64,000 nt of DNA from Blastocatellia bacterium (GTDB lineage: Bacteria > Acidobacteriota > Blastocatellia > UBA7656). The stretch covers positions 1-64,000 of the forward strand of contig DATENM010000027.1 in assembly GCA_035275065.1 (NCBI GenBank). The letters run 5' to 3'. The translations under genes and the position numbers were made by a program. Shown piece after piece: positions 45,494 to 54,741 of the stretch. The stretch's first letter is position 1, and every line of letters begins with the position of its first letter. The notes beneath the pieces were generated by a model, which saw only the letters and a program-made list of their open reading frames with translations, was not told where the DNA came from and did no database searches.

Positions 45494-47158
45494 ATGAAAA
45501 GCGGGAAAATTCGGAACGCTTTCCGTGCAGGCGCGGTATTGATGGCAATCATGCTTTTCGGCGGGCTGCTGGTCGGCTCGCCTCAGGCGGCTCAGCCCTG
45601 GAAGGTTGCGAGCGTCAGTCTGGTGGGTGCTGATGGCGCCAACAACAATATGGCGTTTGCCTATGACCGCTATATCCTCGTCGCGCCTTATGCGCCTTCG
45701 AAGGTACCGACCGAGCCTGCGGCAGTCGATCAGCTCGACAATTACAGTATCTATCTGGTTGATTCGAAGCGCCCCGCAAACGAGAATGTCCTGTCGCATG
45801 CGCTCGAAACGATATCGGATCATCATCGGCTCTATTATCCGACGAAGGTGGTGTATGACGCGGACAGCAAGACGGTCTATGTGCGCGGCACACGCTATGA
45901 GATGGTTGATGGCGGGGTTCAGGAGATTGCGGTTATCGCTTACATGCGCATCAATCTCGACGACAATCTAAAGCCGGTCTTTGATGATAACGTCGTGATG
46001 ATCGATATCGCCGGCGCCGCCGATGAGAAAATCGCCAGCGACGCGCCTGATGATATTGCGTTGGCTTATAACGGCAATGTTCTGGTCTTCACCAACGGCG
46101 CTTCGATTTTCACTTACAACCTCAATCATGGATACCTCTACAACGTTGACATCGTTGAGCCGAAAGCCTACAAGGCTGGCAGCCGCATCACCTACCTGAA
46201 TGTTGATGAAGTGACCAACACGTTGACGGTTTACTGGACCAGTCAGGTCGGCGAAGGCGCTAACCTGAAGAACCTTACAGAGCTGTCGTTCTACAATTTG
46301 GACAAGGACGGCACGATGCAGTTGAACAAGCGCCTTCACCCGGAGCAATTTCCCGCAGGCGTTTATATCACCGCGGGCAGCAACATCGAAATCCTCGGAA
46401 ACGCTGAAAACCACCCGTCATCGGCGATGCTGGTTACCAGCGACGGGATGCTCTCGCAGATCGATCTGACCGGCGAGGAGATTTTTGCGCCGCTTAAGCC
46501 GATCTACCTGTTCGACAAGATGGCGGTAAGCGGCACCGAAAGCGGGCCGCGTATGGTGAAGTACGACGCCGCCAAGCGCACCGTCGGCGTCGTCAAGCAA
46601 GGTTATACGGCGCAGATCAGGAAACCTTCAAATGGTCACGGCGGCAAGCCGGGCAGCGTCATCCGCACATTGAATATGTTTAATGCGGTCGAATCGCCGG
46701 CGCTTGCGGTCGCGCGCCTCAATAAGAACCTGACCAAGGTGGTCGCTAGCAGGTTGTATACGCAGGAATTTCGCGACGAAGCCGGGTTGACACCTCTTGT
46801 GGACGGCCAGGATTCGCAGTGGTTGCTGGCCGGCTGGTCGGGCAATGTGGTATCGGTCAGCACCGCGGGCGCCATCGACACGGCGCCGCTTAACCAGCTG
46901 ACACAAGTCGGGCCGCGCACGAATCGCATCGCCTATTTCAGCTCTCGCGACAGCGTTGTAGCGATCAATTCTTTCAGCCTCGATGCCACCGAGCAAGCGA
47001 TTAGCGAACCGGGGGCGCTCGTGCTAGCACGGCCATCTGCGAACAGCTCGCAGGCGTTCGGCACGGCTTCAGCCGCGACGCTGCCGGCCAGGCGTGCGAT
47101 CAATTCGCAAGGCCCGACGCCGTCAATTCGCCGGCCCTGCAACCACCATAAACAATAG
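45494..47158 (+). CDS. Exported protein of unknown function, probable beta-propeller
   Basis: 554 residues from ATG 45494 (MKSGKIRNAFRAG), with GAAAGGAAAAAAGG upstream; GTG 45467 is an alternative. A signal peptide (AVLMAIMLFGGLLVGSPQAAQ) is clear. The mature part is beta-rich with regularly spaced segments such as YDRYILVAPYAP, KTVYVRGTRYE, NVLVFTNGASIFTYNL, NTLTVYWTSQVG and QWLLAGWSGNVVSV, which suggests propeller blades. I do not recognise the family. It stands alone between its own promoter and a strong terminator. Confidence 0.72.
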   Translation: MKSGKIRNAFRAGAVLMAIMLFGGLLVGSPQAAQPWKVASVSLVGADGANNNMAFAYDRYILVAPYAPSKVPTEPAAVDQLDNYSIYLVDSKRPANENVLSHALETISDHHRLYYPTKVVYDADSKTVYVRGTRYEMVDGGVQEIAVIAYMRINLDDNLKPVFDDNVVMIDIAGAADEKIASDAPDDIALAYNGNVLVFTNGASIFTYNLNHGYLYNVDIVEPKAYKAGSRITYLNVDEVTNTLTVYWTSQVGEGANLKNLTELSFYNLDKDGTMQLNKRLHPEQFPAGVYITAGSNIEILGNAENHPSSAMLVTSDGMLSQIDLTGEEIFAPLKPIYLFDKMAVSGTESGPRMVKYDAAKRTVGVVKQGYTAQIRKPSNGHGGKPGSVIRTLNMFNAVESPALAVARLNKNLTKVVASRLYTQEFRDEAGLTPLVDGQDSQWLLAGWSGNVVSVSTAGAIDTAPLNQLTQVGPRTNRIAYFSSRDSVVAINSFSLDATEQAISEPGALVLARPSANSSQAFGTASAATLPARRAINSQGPTPSIRRPCNHHKQ

Positions 47159-47194
47159 CCCACGGCGCATTCGCATTTAACCTCCTGGCGAGGT

Positions 47195-47236
47195 AAAAGA
47201 GCGGGAGGACGATCACTCGTCCTCCCGCTCTTTTTT
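47195..47236 (+). terminator. Rho-independent terminator after the 45494 gene
   Basis: A perfect 18-bp stem (47195-47212 with 47217-47234, GC-rich core GCGGGAGGACGA) with a TCAC loop and a T-run of six. The A-run on the other side would let it work on the minus strand too. Confidence 0.95.
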
Positions 47237-47319
47237 AATCCCCGCCATGGGATGGCGTCCGCAGCTTTTTATGCAAGGAGGCATGAGACAGGCTTGCGGG
47301 CCAGGATGACCGTCTTTAC

Positions 47320-47416
47320 TGCCTCACCCATTTTCTTGCGGAGGCTGCGGTCCGAACAGCGCCAAGACTTGATAATGGCGACCCCGGATGAGGTAGGATG
47401 TGACATGGGTGAGGCA
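47320..47416. promoter_or_regulatory. Possible enhancer site pair for a sigma-54 activator
   Basis: TGCCTCACCCA (47320-47330) and TGGGTGAGGCA (47406-47416) are perfect 11-base reverse complements, about 70 and 156 bases upstream of the -24 element. This is where activator-binding sites usually lie. Confidence 0.45.
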
Positions 47417-47485
47417 AGATTGTTGCAAGCTCTCCCTGGTAGCCGTAAAATAGGCCCTGTAGGCGGTCGAATTTGCTTTGATGGC

Positions 47486-47501
47486 TGGTACGGCCTTTGC
47501 T
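47486..47501 (+). promoter_or_regulatory. Sigma-54 (-24/-12) promoter
   Basis: TGGTACGGCCTTTGCT differs from the consensus TGGCACG-N4-TTGCW at one base, and keeps the GG and GC pairs exactly 10 bases apart. Transcription would start near 47512, ahead of the kinase gene. Confidence 0.8.
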
Positions 47502-47578
47502 CTGAAAACAAAGGGTTCCCAGTACGTCAATCTCCTGAATTTGCAAAGGCAGAAGGCCGAATTTATTCCCGGTCGGCG

Positions 47579-48682
47579 ATGCGGCGATCCGACCAGATGG
47601 TTACTGAGTTAATGGAACAGCAAAAGGCGCCATGGCTTCGGCTGCTCGATTTTCTGGATGAAGAGGTCACTTTTCATTCGGCGGACGGGCAGATCCTTTA
47701 TGCCAATCAGCGACTGCTTGAATCGAGCGGCGGCGCCGCATTCGAATGGCTCGGAAAGCCTTGCGAAGCCGTATTTCCCCCAGAGCAGTGTCCGCATGTG
47801 GAGGCCCTCAGAGATAGAGCGCCCATACAGATAGAGGCTAACGGCGGGCCCTCTGGCCGGCGCCGGACGGTGACGGTCGTCCCTTTGATGGGCGCAAACG
47901 GCGAGGTCGAGGGATATGCACGGCTCAGCGCATTACCGCGTGCGACGCCTTCCCAGGAAGCGTTGTTGAAAGCCGAACACTTTGCGACCCTCGGCCAGAT
48001 GATGTCGGGCATTGCTCATGACGTCGGCACGCCGCTCAACATCATCTCCGGGTATGCCGAATACCTGTTGATGCGGACGAAGGGCGAGGCGACGGGCCAC
48101 AAGGAGCTGACGGCGATCCTTGAACAGACGCGGCGCGTGGCCGAGTATATCCGCATCATGCTCGATCTGGCGCGGCCCTCGCAAGGGCGCGTGGATGCGA
48201 TTGAATTGAAGGGATTCCTGGGCGACTCGCTTGATTTGATGGGCAGCCATTTGCGCAAGGCGAGTGTGCGTGTGGAGCTATCGTGCCAGAGCGCGCCGCC
48301 GGTGATTTATGGCGATGGGCCGCGATTGCGGCAGGCATTTTTTAACCTGCTTTTGAATGCCGGGCGCAGGCTCGGGGCTGGCGGCCAACTGGAGCTAGGC
48401 ATCGAAGAGCCTCCGGAGATGCCCGGATTCATTGGTGTCCGGCTGACGGGCTTGGACCGCGAAGGCCGCAGCCAGGACTTTGCGGAATCGTTTGCGGAAT
48501 TTCTTGCGCCGCGGCGTAACTGGGGAAAGGAAGAGATGGGGTTAATGCTGACGCGGGGAATCCTTGATGAATATGGCGCGAAGGTGGCGGCCTTGCCGGT
48601 CGAAGGGCATGGCGTCGGCCTTATTGTTTATCTTCCTAAGCGGGCCGGCGGCATGGTGACAGGCCAGCCAGCCCAGCGGTAA
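47579..48682 (+). CDS. PAS-containing sensor histidine kinase
   Basis: About 367 residues from ATG 47579; 47597 and 47612 are also possible and none has a good ribosome site. Upstream starts are rejected because they precede the sigma-54 promoter. A PAS domain (about 22-115: VTFHSADGQILYANQRLLESSG) is followed by the H-box ATLGQMMSGIAHDVGTPLNIISGY, of the AHDLRNPL type with Val-Gly replacing the usual residues, and a degenerate ATPase: N-box FFNLLLNAGRRLG, LTGLDREG where DxGxG is expected, and EEMGLMLTRGILDEYGAKV. The weak G1 box raises doubt about activity. It is followed 6 bases later by the NtrC-type regulator, its obvious partner; both cytoplasmic. Confidence 0.83.
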   Translation: MRRSDQMVTELMEQQKAPWLRLLDFLDEEVTFHSADGQILYANQRLLESSGGAAFEWLGKPCEAVFPPEQCPHVEALRDRAPIQIEANGGPSGRRRTVTVVPLMGANGEVEGYARLSALPRATPSQEALLKAEHFATLGQMMSGIAHDVGTPLNIISGYAEYLLMRTKGEATGHKELTAILEQTRRVAEYIRIMLDLARPSQGRVDAIELKGFLGDSLDLMGSHLRKASVRVELSCQSAPPVIYGDGPRLRQAFFNLLLNAGRRLGAGGQLELGIEEPPEMPGFIGVRLTGLDREGRSQDFAESFAEFLAPRRNWGKEEMGLMLTRGILDEYGAKVAALPVEGHGVGLIVYLPKRAGGMVTGQPAQR

Positions 48683-48688
48683 GCGTTT

Positions 48689-50116
48689 ATGAAACAGAAA
48701 ATTCTTATCGTCGAAGACGAAGCGCAGATGTGCGATCTGCTGATGTCTTTTTTTGGTGACAAGGGCTACAAAGTCACAGCGGTGCAGAATGGCGAAGACG
48801 CCATCGCGCGGCTTGAGGAGGAAGATTTCGCCCTGGTGATCACCGACATCAAGTTGCCGGGCATGAGCGGGCTGGAGCTGCTGGCCCGCCTTCGGCAGGA
48901 GTGGCAGGACGTGGCGGTCATCATCATGACGGCGTTCAGCTCGATTTCCTCAGCGGTCGAGGCCATGAAGCTGGGTGCCGAAGATTACATCGGCAAGCCC
49001 TTCCAGCTCGACGAGCTGGCGATAACCGTGGACAAAGCCCTGGAACGGCGCAGTCTGCGGCGCGAGGTGCGCGAGCTGCGCGCCGAGGTGCGCGACCGTT
49101 ATAACTTCTCCAATATCGTTGGGCGAAGCAAGCCGATGCTGCAACTGTTCGAAGTGATTCGGCGCATTGCGGCGCGGCGCGACGCTTCGGCGCTGATTAT
49201 CGGCTCGACAGGCACCGGCAAAGAGCTTGTCGCCAGGGCCATCCACTACAACTCCGACCGCCGCGATGCGCCGTTTATGCCGATCAATTGCTCGGCGATC
49301 CCTGAGACGCTGCTGGAGTCAGAATTGTTCGGGCATCAGAAAGGCGCCTTCACGGGGGCGCATGAAACGCGGCGCGGGCTGCTCGAGGAGGCGCAGGGCG
49401 GCACGGTCTTCCTCGACGAGATCAACACCCTATCGCAGAACCTGCAAGTGAAACTATTGCGTGTCCTTCAGGAGCGCGTCGTCAGGCGCGTCGGCGGGCG
49501 CGAGAACATCACCATCGATATACGCCTGGTGTCGGCCAGCAACCTCGACCTTGAAGAAGCGGTCAAGCGCGGCGAATTCCGCCAGGACCTTTTTTACAGG
49601 CTCAGCGTGGTGCCCGTGCGGCTGCCGGATTTGAAAGACCGGCGGGAAGACATTCCATTGCTGGTGAGTCACTTTCTGCAAAAGTTCTCGCAGCAGCACG
49701 GCGAGCCGATGCGGCGCTTTTCCAGCGAGGCGATGCGGGTGTTGATGACACACGCCTGGCCGGGCAACGTCCGCGAGCTGGAGAACGCCGTCGAGCACGC
49801 CTTGACTATGGGGAGCGGCGACATCCTGACGATGGATGACCTGCCGTCGAGCGTCACCTCTCCTGAGCGTGACATTGTTGAAGAGGCGACGCTGGACAAT
49901 GTGTCGTTAGCGGAAGTCGAGCGCCGCTACATAGTCAAGATTCTGGAAAAGATGGGGCATCACCAGATCAAGACGGCGCAAATCCTCGGCATTGATCGGC
50001 GGACACTGTACAGGCGCTTGCGGCAGTATGGGTATGGCGGCCATCTGCGTGACGAGGATAGCGATTTCTTCGATCCCTCCGAAGATACCGTGCAAGTCAG
50101 GGCGCCTTCACTATAG
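48689..50116 (+). CDS. NtrC-family response regulator
   Basis: 475 residues. Receiver domain 1-120 ([10 protein letters not shown]; acceptor Asp in [13 protein letters not shown]; Lys in IGKPFQ). AAA+ domain about 140-375 with GSTGTGKE, the sigma-54 contact loop GAFTGA intact, [12 protein letters not shown] and [16 protein letters not shown]. Fis-type HTH at about 430-460 ([21 protein letters not shown]). It activates sigma-54 RNA polymerase when phosphorylated by the kinase encoded just upstream. The sigma-54 promoter before the pair suggests it activates its own operon. Confidence 0.95.
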   Translation: MKQKILIVEDEAQMCDLLMSFFGDKGYKVTAVQNGEDAIARLEEEDFALVITDIKLPGMSGLELLARLRQEWQDVAVIIMTAFSSISSAVEAMKLGAEDYIGKPFQLDELAITVDKALERRSLRREVRELRAEVRDRYNFSNIVGRSKPMLQLFEVIRRIAARRDASALIIGSTGTGKELVARAIHYNSDRRDAPFMPINCSAIPETLLESELFGHQKGAFTGAHETRRGLLEEAQGGTVFLDEINTLSQNLQVKLLRVLQERVVRRVGGRENITIDIRLVSASNLDLEEAVKRGEFRQDLFYRLSVVPVRLPDLKDRREDIPLLVSHFLQKFSQQHGEPMRRFSSEAMRVLMTHAWPGNVRELENAVEHALTMGSGDILTMDDLPSSVTSPERDIVEEATLDNVSLAEVERRYIVKILEKMGHHQIKTAQILGIDRRTLYRRLRQYGYGGHLRDEDSDFFDPSEDTVQVRAPSL

Positions 50117-50197
50117 AATATATTGAACCGCCGAGGGCTGACGGACCGCCGCAGCTCGACGGCTGTATGTTAATATTTAGGTGAGGGATTAATCGAT

Positions 50198-50659
50198 ATG
50201 GCAGATGACGCCCAAAAGGATCGACCGCCGGTCGCAAGCGAAGAAACGGCGGGAGATCAACGGACACGGCTCGGCAGCAACCACGGCGAAGAGGGCAAGT
50301 GGGTGGAAAAGAGCGGCTACGCTCGCGACATCAACGCCATCAGCGAGCCCGGCGGCAGCGGCCGTGAAGTTCGCGGCGGCGCGGCAAGTCGACAGCCGCA
50401 TCCGTCACGCAACCTGTCGGCGCGCGCGAAGGGGTATGGCATAGGTGGCGGTTACGAGCGGCCGTACAGGAAAGAGAAGTCGCGGCCCGCGGAAGCGAGC
50501 GGCGATCTCTACGGCCCGATGCCGCCGGGCGGCTATTACGGAACGGGAATCGGGGCGCGTCCCTTCGAGCGCGGGCGCGCGGGGTTTGACGACGAGATAA
50601 ACTGGTATCGCTCGCAGTACGGCGAGACGACGAGCGGTTACGAGAAGCGCAAGAAATAA
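50198..50659 (+). CDS. Small hydrophilic Gly/Arg-rich protein, unknown
   Basis: 153 residues, polar and apparently disordered, with GYGIGGGYERPYRKE, MPPGGYYGTGIG and a Tyr-rich end (INWYRSQYGETTSGYEKRKK). No signal peptide or known domain. GGTGAGGG lies about ten bases before the ATG. Codon use is like its neighbours, which supports a real gene. It resembles low-complexity stress-related proteins in composition only. Confidence 0.6.
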   Translation: MADDAQKDRPPVASEETAGDQRTRLGSNHGEEGKWVEKSGYARDINAISEPGGSGREVRGGAASRQPHPSRNLSARAKGYGIGGGYERPYRKEKSRPAEASGDLYGPMPPGGYYGTGIGARPFERGRAGFDDEINWYRSQYGETTSGYEKRKK

Positions 50660-50689
50660 GCCGGCCCCTATCTTGGTTAAATTCGAACT

Positions 50690-51058
50690 TTATTTGCCCC
50701 CGGCAAGGACGGTCTCGGCGCGGGCTTTATCCTTGGTGTAAGTCGCGTTTCGCTCGACGGTCCAGTTTGGGCCATCCTGTTTGAGAATGTAGCCGAGATA
50801 CTCTTTTTGAAAATTGCCTTCACCGGACGCGAAGTTATGGGTTATGGTGACGGCGATGTAGGCTTTGTCGGGCATATTGTCAGCCGGGTGGAAGAAATCG
50901 ACGACCATTTCACGGATGCCGACACCCTGACTTTGCAGCTTCTCTTCGACGGCTTTGCGCGCCTTCTCTTGTTTCGAGCTGCAAGCGCTGAAGACGGTCA
51001 GGAACATGGAGAAAGCGATTAATAGGGTGGTTGTGGTTTTGCTTCGATGGCGGCTCAT
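50690..51058 (-). CDS. Small lipoprotein, unknown function
   Basis: 122 residues with a lipoprotein signal peptide: basic start (MSRHRSK), hydrophobic core and cleavage region VFSACSSK, Cys26 being lipidated. The rest is a small alpha/beta domain (VEEKLQSQGVGIREMVVDFF, AYIAVTITHNFASGEG). Not recognised. Divergent from the MBL hydrolase at 51141. Confidence 0.72.
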   Translation of the reverse strand: MSRHRSKTTTTLLIAFSMFLTVFSACSSKQEKARKAVEEKLQSQGVGIREMVVDFFHPADNMPDKAYIAVTITHNFASGEGNFQKEYLGYILKQDGPNWTVERNATYTKDKARAETVLAGGK

Positions 51059-51059
51059 A

Positions 51060-51100
51060 GGCTAGATTTTTACCCTAGCCATGCCGCTTTGACAAGCGGC
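51060..51100. promoter_or_regulatory. Two inverted repeats between divergent genes
   Basis: GGCTAG (51060-51065) / CTAGCC (51075-51080), and GCCGCTT (51083-51089) / AAGCGGC (51094-51100) with a TGAC centre. They occupy the 82-base gap and may be operators or a leader hairpin. Confidence 0.35.
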
Positions 51101-51140
51101 AGGCGCGGGCGGTAGAGCCAGGGAAGTGAGAAAGGCGCTG

Positions 51141-51845
51141 ATGGGCATTTTTATTAAACAGTTGCTGGCCGGGAGGGAATTCGCAGAGACTAATCCCATC
51201 GCCGGGCAGATGGCCAATTTCGTTTATCTGCTTGGCGACGACCAGACGCGCGAGTGCATGGTGGTTGATCCGGCCTGGGATGTCAGCGGCATTTTGGATG
51301 AGATTGACCGGCAAGAGCTACGGCTTACAGGCGCGCTGGTGACCCACTATCATTCCGATCATGTCGGCGGCGAGCTTTTCGGGCATCATATTGATGGGCT
51401 CGCCGAGTTGATGAGATTGCGCCCCGTGAAGGTCTATGTCAACCAGTTGGAGGCTGAAGGCATACGGCTGGTCACGGGGTTGTCGGATTCCGATATGATT
51501 AAAGTTTCGGGGGGCGATCAGGTTGAAGTCGGCGGCGAGTCGCTCAGGTTTCTGCATACGCCGGGGCATACGCCGGGTAGTCAATGTTTTCTCATGGGTT
51601 CATCGCTGGTTTCGGGTGATACGTTATTCATTGGCGGCTGCGGGCGCGTCGATCTGCCCGGCGGCAATGCCGAGCAATTGTATTATTCTTTAACCCAAGT
51701 TCTTGGCAAATTGCCTGATGACACGGAGCTCTTCCCGGGTCATAATTACGCCACGCGCCCAAGCAGTACGATTGGGCGCGAGCGCCAGGAGAATTTTACG
51801 ATGCGCGTCGGCAGTCTCGCGGAATGGCGGCGGTTGATGGGATAA
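51141..51845 (+). CDS. MBL-fold hydrolase, glyoxalase II/persulfide dioxygenase-like
   Basis: 234 residues. THYHSDHVGG is the metal site, followed by HTPGHTPGSQCF, SGDTLFIGGCGRVDLPGG and FPGHNYATRPSSTIGRE. The GGCGRVDLPGG and GHNY segments are those of persulfide dioxygenase/ETHE1-like and hydroxyacylglutathione hydrolase-like proteins. ATG 51141 has GAAAGG six bases upstream; GTG 51126 is an alternative. Substrate: probably a thiol ester or persulfide of a low-molecular-weight thiol. Confidence 0.85.
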   Translation: MGIFIKQLLAGREFAETNPIAGQMANFVYLLGDDQTRECMVVDPAWDVSGILDEIDRQELRLTGALVTHYHSDHVGGELFGHHIDGLAELMRLRPVKVYVNQLEAEGIRLVTGLSDSDMIKVSGGDQVEVGGESLRFLHTPGHTPGSQCFLMGSSLVSGDTLFIGGCGRVDLPGGNAEQLYYSLTQVLGKLPDDTELFPGHNYATRPSSTIGRERQENFTMRVGSLAEWRRLMG

Positions 51846-51903
51846 GTGAGCGAGCCGGCACTCTTTGGCGACGACCTCGACGCAATCGCGGGCAGATAGC
51901 TGA

Positions 51904-51918
51904 GTCTGATAACGTTTC
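51904..51918 (+). repeat. Dispersed intergenic motif, copy 2
   Basis: GTCTGATAACGTTTC, identical to 31442-31456. It lies in the gene-free stretch 51846-52144. Confidence 0.75.
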
Positions 51919-52041
51919 TTAGATTATCTATCATCGGCATCGACTGAGTAGGGTTGGTTGAGTTGAGTCAGTCAGAGTGAAGGCTGAACGGGCTTAAGGT
52001 TGTAAGGCTGGGTTTAGTTTGTGCGGCTGGCAGGCAACCCG

Positions 52042-52124
52042 GGTTGGATTTGAGGCAGCCAGGTTGGATTTCGTCAATTCGGTATTGTCGAGCAGTTCGG
52101 TATTGTCTAGTCGGTATTGTCTAG
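52042..52124 (+). repeat. Short direct repeats in the leader of the transglycosylase-like gene
   Basis: GGTTGGATTT occurs at 52042 and 52062. TTCGGTATTGTC occurs at 52078 and 52096, and TCGGTATTGTCTAG again at 52111. The preceding 51940-52030 is also low-complexity (TTGAGTTGAGTCAGTCAG). Together with copy 2 of the dispersed motif this is all the 299-base gap holds. Confidence 0.75.
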
Positions 52125-52144
52125 CAGTAAGGAGTAGAAGCAAC

Positions 52145-53443
52145 ATGGAAAGGTTTTTCAGGTTGGTTGCGCTAGGGTTGATTATTAGCACCATGGGAGT
52201 CTCTGGGTTCAGGCGCGGCGCTGGGGTTCCAGGGGCGAAAGAAGGCATCCTCGCGCGCCTGTCCGAGGCGCGGGCTCTTCTCGCGAATGAGCCGGTTGGC
52301 ATGCAGAAGGGAATTGTCGGTACTCGCCGCGTCAAAGTGTCGCGGCGTCGCTACCAGGAGGTGCCGGTTATCGGCATTACGGGGCGAGAAATAGCCCTTG
52401 CCGTTCTTGATGAGCAAGGGAAGTTTCATGTCGTGCGCGGACTGAAGCGCGACAATCAAGGATTCGAGACCTTGACCCCAGGCTATCAGCTGGTTTTGAG
52501 AAGGGAGAATGGGATCAACTCGGAATTTGTTTGTCTCAGCCCGCAGGGCGGTCGCATTCTGGCCATCAAGTACCCTGTGTCGAATGAGCGCGGGCGTTTC
52601 GGGGGCGACTCTGAAGTCATTGAAGCGGTCTACACCCCCTACTCTCAGGAGATCGATAGCTCAGAGATGATCAAGCGGGGCATCGAGGTGCAGAGCGGAT
52701 TTATCAATCAAGCCTATGAGCGCTTGAAGAATCGGCAGGTGCGGTCGCGGGCCTTTGAGGGGCGCCCAATTACAGACGCCATTCCGCGAGAGGTGCTGCG
52801 GGTCTTGCTGATCAATGAGCATATAGATCCCGGAGAATTCCGTTCTGCGGATATGGCCGAAGGGTTGGCGCGGCGAGTCTTGACGGTGGTGGCCGCCAAC
52901 GGCGAGAAAGCTTATGCGTATTCGATCAGCCGGGCAGGTGCGAGAGGATTGGTTCAAATGATCGCTTCCACCTATTCCTTATTATTGAAGCGCTATCCTG
53001 AGGCTGGGCTGAAGGCCGATTTTATCGCGGGGATGAGCGATCCGGTGAACGCCATCATGGCACAGGTGCTGTTGTGTGATGCGGATTGGGGGGCAATGCG
53101 CTCGCGCTATGCAATAGGGCCGGAGCGGGTTGGCCCATATCTCGCCGCGGCCTATAATGGCGGGGTAGGAAGGGTGCTGTCACTGCTCTCAACGGAGCAG
53201 GAAGAATGGATGGCCAACCCGGATTTGAGCCGCCGCCCGGCGCAGACGATAACCCGGCGGATCGCGGTTCGCGGTCGTTCGCGGCGCGGGCGGCTTCAGA
53301 AGCGCTATGTCCTGAAAAGCTATGTCGTGCCGATCTTCAGGAACGAGACCAGTAAATATGTCAGCCAGTATCACTGGATCAAGAGCTACCTCGACGCCGG
53401 CGCCGCTGATGGCAAACGCGGCAGTGTCGCGGCGGAAAGATGA
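52145..53443 (+). CDS. Exported lytic-transglycosylase-like protein
   Basis: 432 residues from ATG 52145, with AAGGAG ten bases upstream. Hydrophobic N-terminus (FFRLVALGLIISTMGVSGF) for export. The middle third has an SLT-like domain: SISRAGARGLVQMIASTY and, later, YLAAAYNGGVGRV match the Slt/MltE motifs GAxGLMQ and AYNGG. The Glu of NGEKAYAYSIS is one residue closer to GARGLVQ than in classical SLT enzymes, so catalysis is probable but unproven. It would cleave glycan strands in the periplasm. Confidence 0.78.
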   Translation: MERFFRLVALGLIISTMGVSGFRRGAGVPGAKEGILARLSEARALLANEPVGMQKGIVGTRRVKVSRRRYQEVPVIGITGREIALAVLDEQGKFHVVRGLKRDNQGFETLTPGYQLVLRRENGINSEFVCLSPQGGRILAIKYPVSNERGRFGGDSEVIEAVYTPYSQEIDSSEMIKRGIEVQSGFINQAYERLKNRQVRSRAFEGRPITDAIPREVLRVLLINEHIDPGEFRSADMAEGLARRVLTVVAANGEKAYAYSISRAGARGLVQMIASTYSLLLKRYPEAGLKADFIAGMSDPVNAIMAQVLLCDADWGAMRSRYAIGPERVGPYLAAAYNGGVGRVLSLLSTEQEEWMANPDLSRRPAQTITRRIAVRGRSRRGRLQKRYVLKSYVVPIFRNETSKYVSQYHWIKSYLDAGAADGKRGSVAAER

Positions 53444-53531
53444 AGCGGCGCACCGATAGCGCATCCAGCAGGGCGGCGCGGCATAGTCGGCGCGGTGGTT
53501 TGAATTAACCTTCCAAAGGAGCTGATAAAAC

Positions 53532-54671
53532 GTGAGCACAGCCGAAATGCGAAAGATTCCGATGCTTGATTTGAAGGCGCAATACCGGAATCTCGCCGAG
53601 GAGACAGAGTCTGCCGTAAAGCGCGTGTTGGAGAGTCAGCAGTTGATACTGGGCCCTGAGGTTAAGGATCTCGAAAGGGAGATCGCCGCCTACTGTCAGT
53701 GCGAGTACGCGGTAGGGTGTGCGTCGGGCTCGGATGCGTTGCTGCTCGCGCTCATGGCGTTCGACGTGGGGCCTGGCGATGAGGTGATTACCACGCCGTT
53801 CACCTTTTTTGCGACTGCCGGCTCGATTATTCGGTTGGGCGCAAAGCCGGTATTTGTCGATATCGATCCGCAATCTTTCAACATGAACGTTGCCACGCTT
53901 GCTTCTGCGGTGACGGCCCGAACGAAAGCCATAATGCCTGTGCATCTCTTCGGCCAGTGTGTGGAAATGGAATCGGTCGAGCAGGTGGCGCGCCGCACGG
54001 GTGCCGCAATAATTGAGGATGCCGCGCAGGCAATCGGCGCCGAATATTATGGCCGGAGGGCTGGGAGTCTTGGGGATGTTGCGGCCTTCAGCTTCTACCC
54101 ATCTAAGAACCTCGGCGGTGCTGGCGATGGCGGCATGCTGACGACGAATCGCAGTGAGGTTGCTGAGGAGTTGCGCATGTTGCGAGCGCACGGAGCGAAA
54201 CGCAAGTATTACCATGATCGCGTCGGAGTCAATAGCCGACTCGACTCGCTCCAGGCCGCGATTTTACGGGTTAAATTCCGCTATCTCGATGATTGGGCAG
54301 CGGCGCGGCAAGCGAATGCCCGGCGGTATGATGATCTGTTTGACGAAGCAGGGCTGCGGGAGAATGGCCAGGTTACAGTGCCAAGCGTCGGAGCCGGCCA
54401 GCATCATGTGTTCAACCAATATGTCATCAGAGTTGAAAAGCGAGATGATCTGCGTGCTTATTTGAACGGTTGCGGTGTTGGAACGGAGATTTACTATCCG
54501 GTGCCGATGCATCTGCAAACCTGCTTTGCGGATTTGGGGTATGCGAAGGGCGACTTTATCGAGGCAGAGAAAGCCGCGGATGAGGCGCTGGCCATTCCTA
54601 TCTACCCAGAATTGACTGAGGACGATCAGGCGTACGTGGTATCGACTATCGCACGATTCTATAATGGATAA
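53532..54671 (+). CDS. DegT/DnrJ/EryC1-family PLP aminotransferase
   Basis: 379 residues. [10 protein letters not shown] at the start, [23 protein letters not shown], and the PLP-binding Lys in [16 protein letters not shown] are diagnostic. The family transfers an amino group to keto-sugars for surface polysaccharides. GTG 53532 has AAAGGAG about ten bases upstream. No other sugar-nucleotide gene is near. Confidence 0.93.
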   Translation: MSTAEMRKIPMLDLKAQYRNLAEETESAVKRVLESQQLILGPEVKDLEREIAAYCQCEYAVGCASGSDALLLALMAFDVGPGDEVITTPFTFFATAGSIIRLGAKPVFVDIDPQSFNMNVATLASAVTARTKAIMPVHLFGQCVEMESVEQVARRTGAAIIEDAAQAIGAEYYGRRAGSLGDVAAFSFYPSKNLGGAGDGGMLTTNRSEVAEELRMLRAHGAKRKYYHDRVGVNSRLDSLQAAILRVKFRYLDDWAAARQANARRYDDLFDEAGLRENGQVTVPSVGAGQHHVFNQYVIRVEKRDDLRAYLNGCGVGTEIYYPVPMHLQTCFADLGYAKGDFIEAEKAADEALAIPIYPELTEDDQAYVVSTIARFYNG

Positions 54672-54684
54672 GCCGTGCCCTTCT

Positions 54685-54718
54685 TAAAGAGAGATTAGCG
54701 GCACGAGCGTCTGATAAC
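54685..54718 (+). repeat. Two dispersed intergenic words before the xdhC gene
   Basis: TAAAGAGAGATTAG (54685-54698) recurs at 55486-55499 before the next gene. GTCTGATAAC (54709-54718) is a short copy of the dispersed motif. Confidence 0.6.
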
Positions 54719-54741
54719 AACTGATTTAAAGAATTACGCAA

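Larger units (their letters stand above)
47237..47578. other. Regulatory intergenic region of the kinase/NtrC pair
   Basis: About 340 bases. An open frame runs through it from 47252, but its translation does not look like protein. It holds the inverted repeat at 47320-47416 and the sigma-54 promoter at 47486-47501. Confidence 0.6.

Noticed and set aside
47252..47578. N-terminal extension of the sensor kinase frame
   Set aside because: It precedes a good sigma-54 promoter, contains the enhancer-like repeat, has no ribosome site, and its translation is not protein-like.
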